Below are positions 1 to 7,551 of a stretch of 33,799 nucleotides of DNA, in pieces (the first letter of the stretch is position 1; each line of letters opens with the position of its first letter). The stretch covers positions 1-33,799 of the forward strand of contig JAAYKK010000083.1 of NCBI GenBank assembly GCA_012522435.1, read 5' to 3'. The DNA comes from Clostridiaceae bacterium. GTDB taxonomy: Bacteria; Bacillota; Clostridia; Saccharofermentanales; DTU023. The translations under genes and the position numbers were made by a program. The notes beneath the pieces were generated by a model. It was not told where the DNA came from, did no database searches, and saw only the letters and a program-made list of their open reading frames with translations.

Positions 1-70
1 AGTTGATCTGACGACAGATGTTAATATTAATTACCAAGATATCGCAAACGACTCTTGACTAGCTAGTAGA

Positions 71-829
71 TTATACGCAGGTGTATCCACCGTCAATCGG
101 GAGAATGGCTCCAGTTACGTAGGAAGCTTCTTCACTACCTAAGAAAATTGCACCGGCATTAAGTTCGCCCGCATTTCCATAACGTCCTAAAGGCACAGTC
201 ATTTTCATATATGCGGTGAATTCATCAGTATTCAGAGTTTCTGATGTTAATTCAGTCTCAAAATAGCCCGGGCAGATACAGTTGCAGGTAACATTATATT
301 TTGCCAATTCAGCAGCAACAGCACGTGTAAAGTTTACAACGCCACCTTTTGATGTGTGATATGCCACTGTATCAATTGCAGTATTACCTACTAAACCATA
401 CATCGAAGAGATATTGATAATACGACCGTAGTTAGCATCTTTCATATATTTGCCAAAGGCACGTGTGACATAGAATACGCTAGACATATCTGTCTCAATG
501 GTAAAATCCCATTCTTCGTCAGTCATATCCAATACTCCGGCATTTGCTGCAGAACCGGCGCAATTAACTAAAACGTCAATTTTACCCATTTCTTCAAAAG
601 CTTCAACTGCTGCAGCATTTACGCTTTCAACATCAGTAACATCACAACGAATAGGCAGACATTTGACACCTTTCTTCTCAATATTTTTTGCTAATTCTTC
701 AAGTTTTTCCAACCTTCTCGCCATGATAACCATATCAGCGCCTTGATCCGAATAAGCATCCGCCATTTGTTTTCCTAATCCTGATGATGCTCCTGTAATA
801 ACTACTACTCTTCCTGTGTAATCAAACAT
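71..829 (-). CDS. SDR-family NAD(P)-dependent oxidoreductase
   Basis: Classical short-chain dehydrogenase/reductase of 252 aa, the usual length. Seen: N-terminal Rossmann motif TGASSGLG (about residues 12-19), NCAG (usual NNAG) near 90, the catalytic Ser in NISSMYG near 142, and YHTSK (Tyr/Lys pair) near 160, ending in the common GAILPIDGGYT segment. Such proteins reduce ketones or oxidise secondary alcohols with NAD(P)H in the cytosol. Overall look is closest to gluconate 5-dehydrogenase or FabG-like enzymes, but the substrate cannot be read from the sequence. The ATG is preceded by GGAAG at a good distance. It lies 133 bp downstream of the B12/opine-dehydrogenase pair on the same strand, so it may act on the same substrates, but an AT-rich spacer with an inverted repeat separates them. 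Family certain; substrate unknown. Confidence 0.88.
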   Translation of the reverse strand: MFDYTGRVVVITGASSGLGKQMADAYSDQGADMVIMARRLEKLEELAKNIEKKGVKCLPIRCDVTDVESVNAAAVEAFEEMGKIDVLVNCAGSAANAGVLDMTDEEWDFTIETDMSSVFYVTRAFGKYMKDANYGRIINISSMYGLVGNTAIDTVAYHTSKGGVVNFTRAVAAELAKYNVTCNCICPGYFETELTSETLNTDEFTAYMKMTVPLGRYGNAGELNAGAIFLGSEEASYVTGAILPIDGGYTCV

Positions 830-873
830 TTTATCTTCCTTTCTACTAATGTTTCATATGTAAAATGTTTTGC

Positions 874-921
874 AATATATTAATTTAGTGAATATCATGT
901 ATTTTAATAAATTAATATATT
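874..921. repeat. 14-bp perfect AT-only inverted repeat before the SDR gene
   Basis: Arms at 874-887 and 908-921 are exact reverse complements, with a 20-nt spacer. It lies between the end of the cobalamin-binding protein gene and the start of the SDR gene. It could be an operator for the SDR gene or a weak transcript 3' end, but there is no GC core and no clean U-run. In a stretch this AT-rich a chance repeat is possible. Confidence 0.4.
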
Positions 922-962
922 TTACTAAAATTAATTGTATATGCACTAATTAAACTAATCAA

Positions 963-2870
963 TTAAGGTATTTCTTGATGCAAAGTTCTTTTTGCCGACC
1001 GAAGGTTGTCAACAGCTCTAGCTAAACGTTGTTCAATTTCTAGAATGCTACCATCAGCATCAACAACCTGCATTGATCCTCGGATCATTTTGGTTTGCCA
1101 ATTTATCGCATGATTAAACTTATCTTGATCACCCCAGAGATAGGGAACCGGAAAAAATCCTGAGGCAAATGCAAGATAGAAACCCTCAGGACTATAAAGA
1201 TCAGGAATGCTTTTTTCTAGAGCTTTGATTAAGAGTCTTGAATTTTGATAAAGATCCTCTTCCCGTTGATTCACTTCCGGATTTTTACTCTGATCATCTA
1301 TCAAACCTTTTAATCTTGCTTCTCGGTATTTTTCTATTGTATGTAAAGTGATTTGAATGCTTTCATTGATCACATCAGGAGTCGCTAAGTGTGAGGCTTC
1401 TGAATAACTAACGACATGTATTACATCGGGACTTGCCAGATTGCGAGGTTCAATATCATCCATCAGACAACTGACGGCAGCCAATTGTATTTTTGCTTGT
1501 TCCAAGTCAGGTTTGAAAAAATCTAAGCCTGCTCTTGGTTGAAAAACAATTCGAAAATTATCGTCTTCTAAAGAACGAACTAATCTTAATAAAGCTCTTG
1601 ATTTTGCAAGATCGTGAACACCCCAAGTACTTCTTGGTGTATTGAGCATATTTTGTAAAACAAAAGTTTTGATACCATAAAGCTTAGCCAATTTTGCAGC
1701 CAGATAAGCTACCACAATGTAAGTTAAATCATCTGCACCACGAAAAGCGAAATGATGTGAAACATTTGCTTCAAGAGGTTTATTAGTGGTTGCAATATAT
1801 TCAATAGTTTTGAAATGCTCTTTTAAGTTGGTATAAAGATCATAGGGTCCTCGATCATCAAGTTGATTGAACCACCATAAAGATAGTGCATGCCAAGAAA
1901 TATTGATTGTGTTTTCATACATTCTTGCTAACTGAGGAATATTTTTGGTACCGGCATAGGTCCGCATTAATAGAGGTCTTGCTTCTTCATATAAATAACG
2001 ATAATCTGCTTCGGAATTAACCGGAACACCGCCTCCATTTAACTTGCCTGACCAATTCTCAGCAAAATTGGACTGTGACAATTGAGAAGTCCCCAATGAT
2101 AAAATATCCAGCAAGCCTTTAGATGCTAGTTGTTTAATCCAGGATCCACATTCCAGAATTGCTTCTTCTTGTTTTTGTCCTGAATGATAAGGTCCTACAT
2201 GCGCTCTGATCAAAGGTCTTGTCTGGTGAGCGGATTGTTTTTTCGTAGCTTCCAGTCTCTTCAACAAAGTATCTTGACCGGTTCCAAATTCTAAATAATC
2301 ATTAGCTGATTTTGTGTCATAAGCTAGATATTCTTTTTTATAGATAACTTCTTCAGCAAATTGATGCAAATTATCATCATATTGGCTGACTTCTAGCATA
2401 TCTCGCGGAATAAGCTTAGCGGGCACTAACATCTTAGATAAGCTTTCAGCGATTGATTCCCCACCTTGAAAACAAGTAAAAATACCGGAGAAAGTTTTTT
2501 CAACTTTTCTACATGTTTCAGGTAAACCGCCAAAAAACAATAAATCAATTGGCCCATTTTGAAATTCTAAAAGACGCTCTTTTTTTAATTCTTCTAGGAG
2601 AAATCCCAACATATTAATTGCATCGGTATAATCTAAACGATAACTAATGCCTAAACGATTGATCTTGTTTTTTCGTAACCAATCTATAATCACTAATCTG
2701 GCAGAGCTGTCGTTGTAAAAGCTAAAAGCTTTTTGTATTCTTTCATCAGCTATCACAACTTCATAACCACATTCGGACAACAAACCTCCTGCGGTCTGCA
2801 AACCCATAGTATGAGCATCATTCGCCGGTTTGAGCAAACCGTAAACCGTCCTTAGATCAGACTGTCGCAT
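963..2870 (-). CDS. Cobalamin-binding mutase-like protein (B12 domain fused to a barrel domain)
   Basis: About 635 aa. The first ~140 residues carry the signature of base-off/His-on B12 domains (glutamate mutase S, methylmalonyl-CoA mutase type): D18-A-H20-T-M-G23 gives DxHxxG, with His20 the predicted lower Co ligand. It is followed by ISYRL near 75-79, FFGGLP near 110 and FQGGES near 133, matching the order of the S-L, GG and second glycine motifs. The remaining ~450 residues resemble the barrel subunit of glutamate mutase (GlmE-like; for example KLNGGGVPVNS and a VSHHFAFRGADD segment). A fused B12 domain plus barrel suggests a carbon-skeleton rearranging enzyme in one chain. The substrate is unknown to me. 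The gene overlaps the upstream opine-dehydrogenase-family gene. AGGAGG lies only 1 nt before the ATG at 2879 but 10 nt before the ATG at 2870, so 2870 is the better start. B12 binding is a strong call; the reaction is inference. Confidence 0.8.
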   Translation of the reverse strand: MRQSDLRTVYGLLKPANDAHTMGLQTAGGLLSECGYEVVIADERIQKAFSFYNDSSARLVIIDWLRKNKINRLGISYRLDYTDAINMLGFLLEELKKERLLEFQNGPIDLLFFGGLPETCRKVEKTFSGIFTCFQGGESIAESLSKMLVPAKLIPRDMLEVSQYDDNLHQFAEEVIYKKEYLAYDTKSANDYLEFGTGQDTLLKRLEATKKQSAHQTRPLIRAHVGPYHSGQKQEEAILECGSWIKQLASKGLLDILSLGTSQLSQSNFAENWSGKLNGGGVPVNSEADYRYLYEEARPLLMRTYAGTKNIPQLARMYENTINISWHALSLWWFNQLDDRGPYDLYTNLKEHFKTIEYIATTNKPLEANVSHHFAFRGADDLTYIVVAYLAAKLAKLYGIKTFVLQNMLNTPRSTWGVHDLAKSRALLRLVRSLEDDNFRIVFQPRAGLDFFKPDLEQAKIQLAAVSCLMDDIEPRNLASPDVIHVVSYSEASHLATPDVINESIQITLHTIEKYREARLKGLIDDQSKNPEVNQREEDLYQNSRLLIKALEKSIPDLYSPEGFYLAFASGFFPVPYLWGDQDKFNHAINWQTKMIRGSMQVVDADGSILEIEQRLARAVDNLRSAKRTLHQEIP

Positions 2871-3942
2871 CGGGGTCATCCCTCCTCACAAGCTTCTGCA
2901 AGATATCAGAAAATTCAATTTCCCGCAGGTATCTACCTCTTTCTCGAAAATTCTCATGCATTAACTTAGACGCCAGTTCAATGATTAAACCGGTATAACT
3001 CATATCAAGATTGAGTTTTTTGCCTAAAGCTTCCAGAGGAACTAATCCATATGGAATATCTTCATAAATATAACGATGTTTTAAAGTTGTAGGAGCATAT
3101 ATTTCAGAATATGCGTCTGTATTTTGAATTTTTTCATATAGATTATTGCCCAGAGATTTGTAACTGCGACTAACCCAATCACTTGTACTCTCGACCGGAA
3201 AATTCATAGCTTCGGATAAACGGATCCTCTCTCGATCCGTATTTTCCAAAAACTCTGCAATCCTGGGAGTTATCCCTTCATGATAATAAAGATAATTTGA
3301 AGATTGGTCTTCTGTTCGTCCACTGTTTAAGAGTAAAGGAGCACAATGTAGAATCATACCAACATTGCCAATGGAAGTTTGTATCATAGATGTAGCGGGT
3401 TGAAAATGTTTTTGTAAATCTAAAGGCAACCTTGAACAAATTTCCTGATTGCTCAGTTCACCCAGACCGGCTAAGTAAACAGCTTCTTTTATCGCATATA
3501 AATGGGTTCGATCCTCAGAAATTTTTCTACAAGTATGAAATACTGTTTGAGCTTCAGTAATAATCGGCTTAGATAAATTGCTACCCTGATTATAGTAATG
3601 GTCAAATTCAATTGCACCGCATGTTCTGCCGGGACTCAAGATGACAATTGCATCAGTTTGTAATGATTTGCTAAATTGGAACGCTAACTCGCGATGAGAA
3701 AATGCAGGCGTAGTAACTATCACAAGTTCAGGTTCTGCTAAAGCTTGATTCAAATCGGATGTTGCTTCCTTGATCTGAGCTTCCCCTTCAATTTGACCCT
3801 CGATAAAGATTTTTTTTGTTTGTTTGATCTTTTTTATATTATCTTCTGTGCGATTCCAAAGAATAATTTCATGACCTGCAAGTGCTAAATCAGCTGCCAT
3901 TGTTAAACCTGAATTTCCGGCACCTATTACTGTAATTTTCAT
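2857..3942 (-). CDS. NAD(P)-dependent opine/octopine-dehydrogenase family protein
   Basis: 361 aa. N-terminal Rossmann domain with GAGNSG (residues 7-12) and a basic residue after the second strand (WNRTEDN), compatible with NADP(H). The C-terminal half is the octopine/nopaline dehydrogenase domain, with N193-VGMIL-H199 where the family has its catalytic His. Family members reductively condense an amino acid with a 2-keto acid, or the reverse. The ATG follows AGGGGA at a good spacing. Its 3' end overlaps the B12-mutase gene by 14 nt (23 nt if the upstream ATG of that gene is used), so the two are almost certainly translated from one mRNA. That coupling suggests one protein makes or consumes the substrate of the other. 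A true opine substrate is not shown; other 2-hydroxy or amino acids are possible. Confidence 0.83.
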   Translation of the reverse strand: MKITVIGAGNSGLTMAADLALAGHEIILWNRTEDNIKKIKQTKKIFIEGQIEGEAQIKEATSDLNQALAEPELVIVTTPAFSHRELAFQFSKSLQTDAIVILSPGRTCGAIEFDHYYNQGSNLSKPIITEAQTVFHTCRKISEDRTHLYAIKEAVYLAGLGELSNQEICSRLPLDLQKHFQPATSMIQTSIGNVGMILHCAPLLLNSGRTEDQSSNYLYYHEGITPRIAEFLENTDRERIRLSEAMNFPVESTSDWVSRSYKSLGNNLYEKIQNTDAYSEIYAPTTLKHRYIYEDIPYGLVPLEALGKKLNLDMSYTGLIIELASKLMHENFRERGRYLREIEFSDILQKLVRRDDPDATV

Positions 3943-4247
3943 ATTATTCCCCTATAATCTCTAATGTCTGACATAATTTAACGTCTCATTCTGTTGAAAA
4001 TACGTTAATCATGACTCTTCAGTGCACTTCAAACCAGCTCGAGTTTATAGCAAACAAAAAGTACCCAATAATGACAAAATAAATATTTAACAATAATAAA
4101 AGTTTGAAACAAAAAATGTTTCAGAATTGATCAATTGTTCAGATTGCTTCTTTTACTGTCAACTGAATGTTGTTTTAACTGTACGAATAAGTTTACCATG
4201 AACCACTATAACAAGTCTAATCTGACATACATTTGATTATTAAGAAT
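3943..4247. other. 305-bp intergenic stretch upstream of the opine-dehydrogenase-like gene
   Basis: No coding region is visible on either strand. It should contain the minus-strand promoter of the opine-dehydrogenase/B12 pair and the 3' end of the pyrophosphatase transcript. A B12 riboswitch was looked for because of the downstream gene, but its conserved boxes are not there. Apart from the hairpin listed at 4105-4123 and a 12-bp AT palindrome at about 4126-4137, nothing stands out. Confidence 0.5.
4098..4123 (-). terminator. Weak hairpin, possible pyrophosphatase terminator
   Basis: TGAAACA (4105-4111) and TGTTTCA (4117-4123) form a perfect 7-bp stem with a 5-nt loop. On the minus strand it is followed by AACTTTTATT. 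The stem is AT-rich and the U-run imperfect, and it lies about 125 nt after the pyrophosphatase stop codon, so this is a modest call. Confidence 0.4.
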
Positions 4248-5915
4248 TTAAATACTGCCCTCTCTTAAATACAAAAACAGTTTGGGCACAACTTGGTTTT
4301 TTCTTGAAACAATTCCTTCTTGAAATGTATTTTTTTCTCCGTCTGCATTAGGAAAAATCAGAGGCAAAACATCTTTTCCCGGTCCCGCAGCATAAAAGAC
4401 CGAGCCGTTATCTCTGGCTGAAGTAAACATTATGAGCCAAAGATAAGCATTTTTGTTGGCGGCATATTGCTCCATCACCTTGACTAATTCTTCTTCCAGA
4501 GCATTAGTCTCGTTCAGGCGATACATTGTATATTGTGAGATAATAATATTTCGTTCTGCAACAGTATAATTCTTTACATCAAATTCCAACAATTTGCCGA
4601 GATCTTTTAATAAATCTACCGAGCTTGCTTTAAATATATCTCGAGCTAATAAATCAATATTTTGCTCAGCATACTCTGCTAAATGTTGAGCAATCTTTTT
4701 ATCTTCTTCGGTTGTTGTCGGAGATTTGAAATTCAAAGTATCTGCAATAATTGCTGACAATAACAATCCCGCCACATCCCAATCCGGTTTTACGTTCTGC
4801 TCAATAAATAGTTTAGCAATAATGGTTGCTGTTGCACCTAAAGGCTCATTTCTAAAAGAAACCGGTTTATCTGAAGTCAAATCTCCTAGACGATGATGAT
4901 CAATAATTTCTACTATTTCTGCCTTTTCAATATTTGGTACGGACTGAATTGCTTCATTATGATCAAGTAACACAAAACGACGTTTGGGAGCATTAAGCAA
5001 GCGATATCGTGAAGTTAAGCCCATAACCCGATTCTCCTGATCGACAATCGGATATGCACGGTGTCTGGTTCGCATCATTTTGGCTTTTGCATCCTCAACA
5101 AATTCCTGCTCATTGAATACAACTAAATCTTTCCCCATGATTAATTGGACGGGAATAGAATAATATAAAAAACGGCTGGTATTCATAGCACCGTGACCGG
5201 AGAGAATTATAGCGCATTGATTTTTCTTTGCTTCATTCAAGACCATAGGTGCAATTTCTTTGGTCCAGACTAAAAGCAGAACAGCAGCACCTTTACGAAT
5301 AGCCTCCAGTTGAAAGTTAGTATCGTTTCCCATAATTACAATACGATCTTCTAAATCATAAAACTTCAAATTATTTGCTGATAAAGCAAGGATACTAACT
5401 TTACCGTTATGATGAGACTTAGCAGGAGCATAATATAATTTACCGTCAATTGCTCTGGCAATATTTTCGATAGGAGTTTTAGCCAAGAGATCAATCGATC
5501 TTGATGTATCATGTAAAACCGTTTCGCCAATTGAAGAATTAGTTACTATACCTAATAGGCGGTCTCTTTTATCTTGTACAGTAAATACCTTATGTTGTTC
5601 ATCGAAACGTTGAATAACATCGCGCAGCATAGAATCCTTAGACACTCTGTTTGAGTCATCCATCACGGTTTCATCAAGCTGTGACCTTGCATCCTTGATT
5701 CTTAAGGGAAAAGGTTGATTAAACTTCTTTAATAAAAATTTGGACTCGCTCGAGAGCTCATCCAAATAGCAAGCCACAACATTATATCCTTGTTTTTGTT
5801 TGAGGTGAGCATAACCTATTGCAGAAGCAATACTGTCAGTATCGGGATGGCGATGACCTACAGCATAAACAATGCCCCCGCCACCATATTCTCTGTACAA
5901 ATAATCTGTAGACAT
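4248..5915 (-). CDS. ppaC: Manganese-dependent family II inorganic pyrophosphatase with CBS and DRTGG domains
   Basis: Hydrolyses pyrophosphate to two phosphates in the cytosol. 555 aa, far longer than the ~310 aa of a plain family II enzyme, because a regulatory block is inserted. Seen: the DHH-type metal motif GHRHPDTDS at residues 20-28, then CBS (about 85-135), DRTGG-like (about 140-245) and CBS (about 255-310), then DHNE near 333, DHHRLGD near 355, and a C-terminal DHHA2 domain. Characterised clostridial CBS-PPases of this layout are inhibited by AMP/ADP and activated by ATP or diadenosine polyphosphates; that this copy behaves so is inference from the domains. ATG with AGGGAAATC upstream. 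It appears monocistronic, with the tRNA terminator just upstream and a possible terminator downstream. Confidence 0.93.
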   Translation of the reverse strand: MSTDYLYREYGGGGIVYAVGHRHPDTDSIASAIGYAHLKQKQGYNVVACYLDELSSESKFLLKKFNQPFPLRIKDARSQLDETVMDDSNRVSKDSMLRDVIQRFDEQHKVFTVQDKRDRLLGIVTNSSIGETVLHDTSRSIDLLAKTPIENIARAIDGKLYYAPAKSHHNGKVSILALSANNLKFYDLEDRIVIMGNDTNFQLEAIRKGAAVLLLVWTKEIAPMVLNEAKKNQCAIILSGHGAMNTSRFLYYSIPVQLIMGKDLVVFNEQEFVEDAKAKMMRTRHRAYPIVDQENRVMGLTSRYRLLNAPKRRFVLLDHNEAIQSVPNIEKAEIVEIIDHHRLGDLTSDKPVSFRNEPLGATATIIAKLFIEQNVKPDWDVAGLLLSAIIADTLNFKSPTTTEEDKKIAQHLAEYAEQNIDLLARDIFKASSVDLLKDLGKLLEFDVKNYTVAERNIIISQYTMYRLNETNALEEELVKVMEQYAANKNAYLWLIMFTSARDNGSVFYAAGPGKDVLPLIFPNADGEKNTFQEGIVSRKNQVVPKLFLYLREGSI

Positions 5916-6020
5916 GATTTCCCTAATTTCTGATTAATTTATTATCTATGTAAACATAAATTTTAACATAAACAACTAATCATAACCATGTTTTCGAGTT
6001 CTTACCGACATTCTGAATTG

Positions 6021-6055
6021 AAAAAACCTCGAAACAAAATTCAGTCTCGAGGTTT
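6021..6055 (-). terminator. Rho-independent terminator of the tRNA operon
   Basis: On the minus strand, AAACCTCGA and TCGAGGTTT (6024-6032 with 6047-6055) form a 9-bp stem with a 14-nt loop, followed by a U-run. It begins five bases after the CCA end of tRNA-fMet. Confidence 0.88.
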
Positions 6056-6059
6056 CTTA

Positions 6060-6135
6060 TGGTTGCGGGGGCAGGATTCGAACCTGCGACCTCCGGGTTA
6101 TGAGCCCGACAAGCTACCAGCTGCTCCACCCCGCG
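6060..6135 (-). tRNA. Initiator tRNA-fMet (CAT)
   Basis: 76-nt cloverleaf including an encoded CCA end (6060-6062). The anticodon CAT sits in a loop on a stem with three G:C pairs (CGGG/CCCG). Position 1 is C and position 72 is A, so the first acceptor pair is mismatched. Both features mark a bacterial initiator rather than an elongator tRNA-Met. The T-arm GGTTCGAATCC is intact. Confidence 0.95.
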
Positions 6136-6221
6136 ATATATTAATTGATCGATTCTATCTTCTGCTTATTAACTAAGTTCAAATTGGAATCTACACTTGA
6201 TCGAGAACAAACTTTTTTATT

Positions 6222-6310
6222 TGGTGCTCGTGGCCGGACTCGAACCGGCACGAATGTTTAAGTTCGACGGATTTTAAGTCCGTTGCGTCTGCCAGTTCCG
6301 CCACACGAGC
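6222..6310 (-). tRNA. tRNA-Leu (TAA)
   Basis: 89 nt with encoded CCA. The acceptor stem GCTCGTG/CACGAGC is perfect, the anticodon loop CTTAAAA gives TAA, and a long variable arm typical of class II leucine tRNAs is present. The T-arm GGTTCGAGTCC is intact. It is the first gene of a two-tRNA transcript with tRNA-fMet. Confidence 0.95.
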
Positions 6311-6340
6311 GTTTGGCTTGCTCTCTTTTAGTGCTTAACT

Positions 6341-6369
6341 ATACTAGCACTGGATTTTTTATTTGTCAA
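6341..6369 (-). promoter_or_regulatory. Promoter of the tRNA-Leu/tRNA-fMet operon
   Basis: On the minus strand TTGACA (6364-6369) and TAGTAT (6341-6346) are separated by exactly 17 nt. TGC directly precedes the -10 (extended -10). This is a perfect -35 and strong stable-RNA type promoter, about 25 nt before the tRNA 5' end. Confidence 0.85.
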
Positions 6370-6425
6370 ACTAAAAATAAATAATATTAACGTTTGAAAA
6401 TTGTCACTTTCTAATAAATTTATCG

Positions 6426-6466
6426 TTGACAATTCTGAATCACTTAGTAAAATATGAATGATTCAG
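6426..6466 (+). promoter_or_regulatory. birA promoter with overlapping inverted-repeat operator candidate
   Basis: TTGACA (6426-6431) and TAAAAT (6448-6453) with a 16-nt spacer form a good promoter. Exact 8-bp arms CTGAATCA (6435-6442) and TGATTCAG (6459-6466), 16 nt apart, bracket the -10 box. Arm length and spacing resemble BirA operators, which are widely spaced palindromes, but the arm sequence is not the usual BirA consensus. Autoregulation by BirA is an inference. Confidence 0.65.
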
Positions 6467-6504
6467 CATACATTATAGATAATAAGTTTAGAAAATCTCA
6501 AAAT

Positions 6505-7509
6505 ATGAGTGAACAGAATAAACAAAGTAACAATCAAATTGACAGATTTGTATTACGTCATTTAGAAGCCAATTCAGGGAAATGGATTTCCGGAGCTGAC
6601 TTAGCTGAACAAGTAAATGTCAGTCGCAATACGATCTGGAGAATAATCAAAAAACTCCAGGATACAGGTTATGCTATCGAATCTGTAACCGGTCGCGGAT
6701 ATCAATTAAAAAATGATCAGGATTTACTTTCGGAATATGGAATTATCTTAAATCTTAACAATCCTAGTAATTATCAAATTGAGATCTTAGGCACAGTTGA
6801 CTCAACTAATAATATTTTAAAAGAAAAAGCTCGAGCCGGATATCCTGCAGGAACATTAATTGTGGCTAATGCGCAAGAATCGGGTCGTGGACGCCGAGGT
6901 AGAGATTTCTTTTCACCACCGGGAACAGGGGTTTATTTCAGTTTGTTAATCAGACCGGATCACAATTTTAATCCCGGACAAAAAAGTCCTGCCTTAGCTG
7001 CAGTAGCTCTTTCATCCGCTATTGATAAAATTTTAGATAAAACCTCCGGGATCAAGTGGGTTAACGATATTTATTTAGATCAAAAAAAGGTAGCAGGCAT
7101 CCTCAGCGAGGCAGAACTGGATTTTGAAACTGCCAGCATCGCTTATTTGGTAATCGGGGTTGGGGTTAATGTTTATCAACCACAAACTGACTTTCCTTCT
7201 GAACTAAAACATACTGCTTCTGCACTTTTGCCTTCAACTCAGCCCAAAGCGGGATTAAGAAATAAATTGATTGCGGAATTCTTAAATCAATGGGAAATCC
7301 TGGCTAAACCTGAGCAATCAATGCAAGCTCTTGAAATTTTCAGAAGTAAATCTATACTGACCGGAAAAACTGTCAATATTTGGCACAACCATAACAAGAT
7401 AGTAACCAAAGTATTAGACGTCAATCAGGAATTCGAGCTGGTAGTAGAGTTAAAAGACGGTTCAATTCAAACCATTAATCACGGTGAGGCAACTCTTCAT
7501 AGTAACTAA
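6505..7509 (+). CDS. birA: Bifunctional biotin-protein ligase / biotin operon repressor
   Basis: Makes biotinyl-5'-AMP from biotin and ATP and transfers biotin to a lysine of acceptor carboxylases; with its N-terminal domain it also represses biotin genes. Seen: winged-helix domain (about first 65 residues, with VSRNTIWRIIKKL as recognition helix), the biotin/ATP loop GRGRRGRDFFSP, KWVNDIYLDQKKVAGIL, and a C-terminal SH3-like domain. An ATG at 6454 is in frame but abuts the -10 box and would lie upstream of transcription. The ATG at 6505 gives 334 aa, normal for this class, and is preferred although it lacks a clear ribosome site. It is followed by bioY 42 nt downstream, a biotin-uptake partner. 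No biotinylated enzyme is in the window. Confidence 0.93.
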   Translation: MSEQNKQSNNQIDRFVLRHLEANSGKWISGADLAEQVNVSRNTIWRIIKKLQDTGYAIESVTGRGYQLKNDQDLLSEYGIILNLNNPSNYQIEILGTVDSTNNILKEKARAGYPAGTLIVANAQESGRGRRGRDFFSPPGTGVYFSLLIRPDHNFNPGQKSPALAAVALSSAIDKILDKTSGIKWVNDIYLDQKKVAGILSEAELDFETASIAYLVIGVGVNVYQPQTDFPSELKHTASALLPSTQPKAGLRNKLIAEFLNQWEILAKPEQSMQALEIFRSKSILTGKTVNIWHNHNKIVTKVLDVNQEFELVVELKDGSIQTINHGEATLHSN

Positions 7510-7551
7510 TAATTAGTTTTAAATTAAAATAAAAAATAGAAAGAAAAAACA

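Noticed and set aside
3943-4247. Cobalamin riboswitch before the opine-dehydrogenase/B12 pair
   Set aside because: The conserved B12-box and other invariant blocks are absent on the minus strand.
5988-6176. 62-codon plus-strand frame
   Set aside because: It reads across the tRNA-fMet gene and its terminator in the opposite direction.
6454-6504. Upstream ATG for birA adding 17 residues
   Set aside because: It abuts the -10 box, so it would lie upstream of the transcription start; the shorter protein has the usual length.
7504-7518. 15-bp palindrome AACTAAT-A-ATTAGTT between birA and bioY
   Set aside because: It is AT-only with essentially no loop and no U-run, and overlaps the birA stop; not convincing as terminator or operator.
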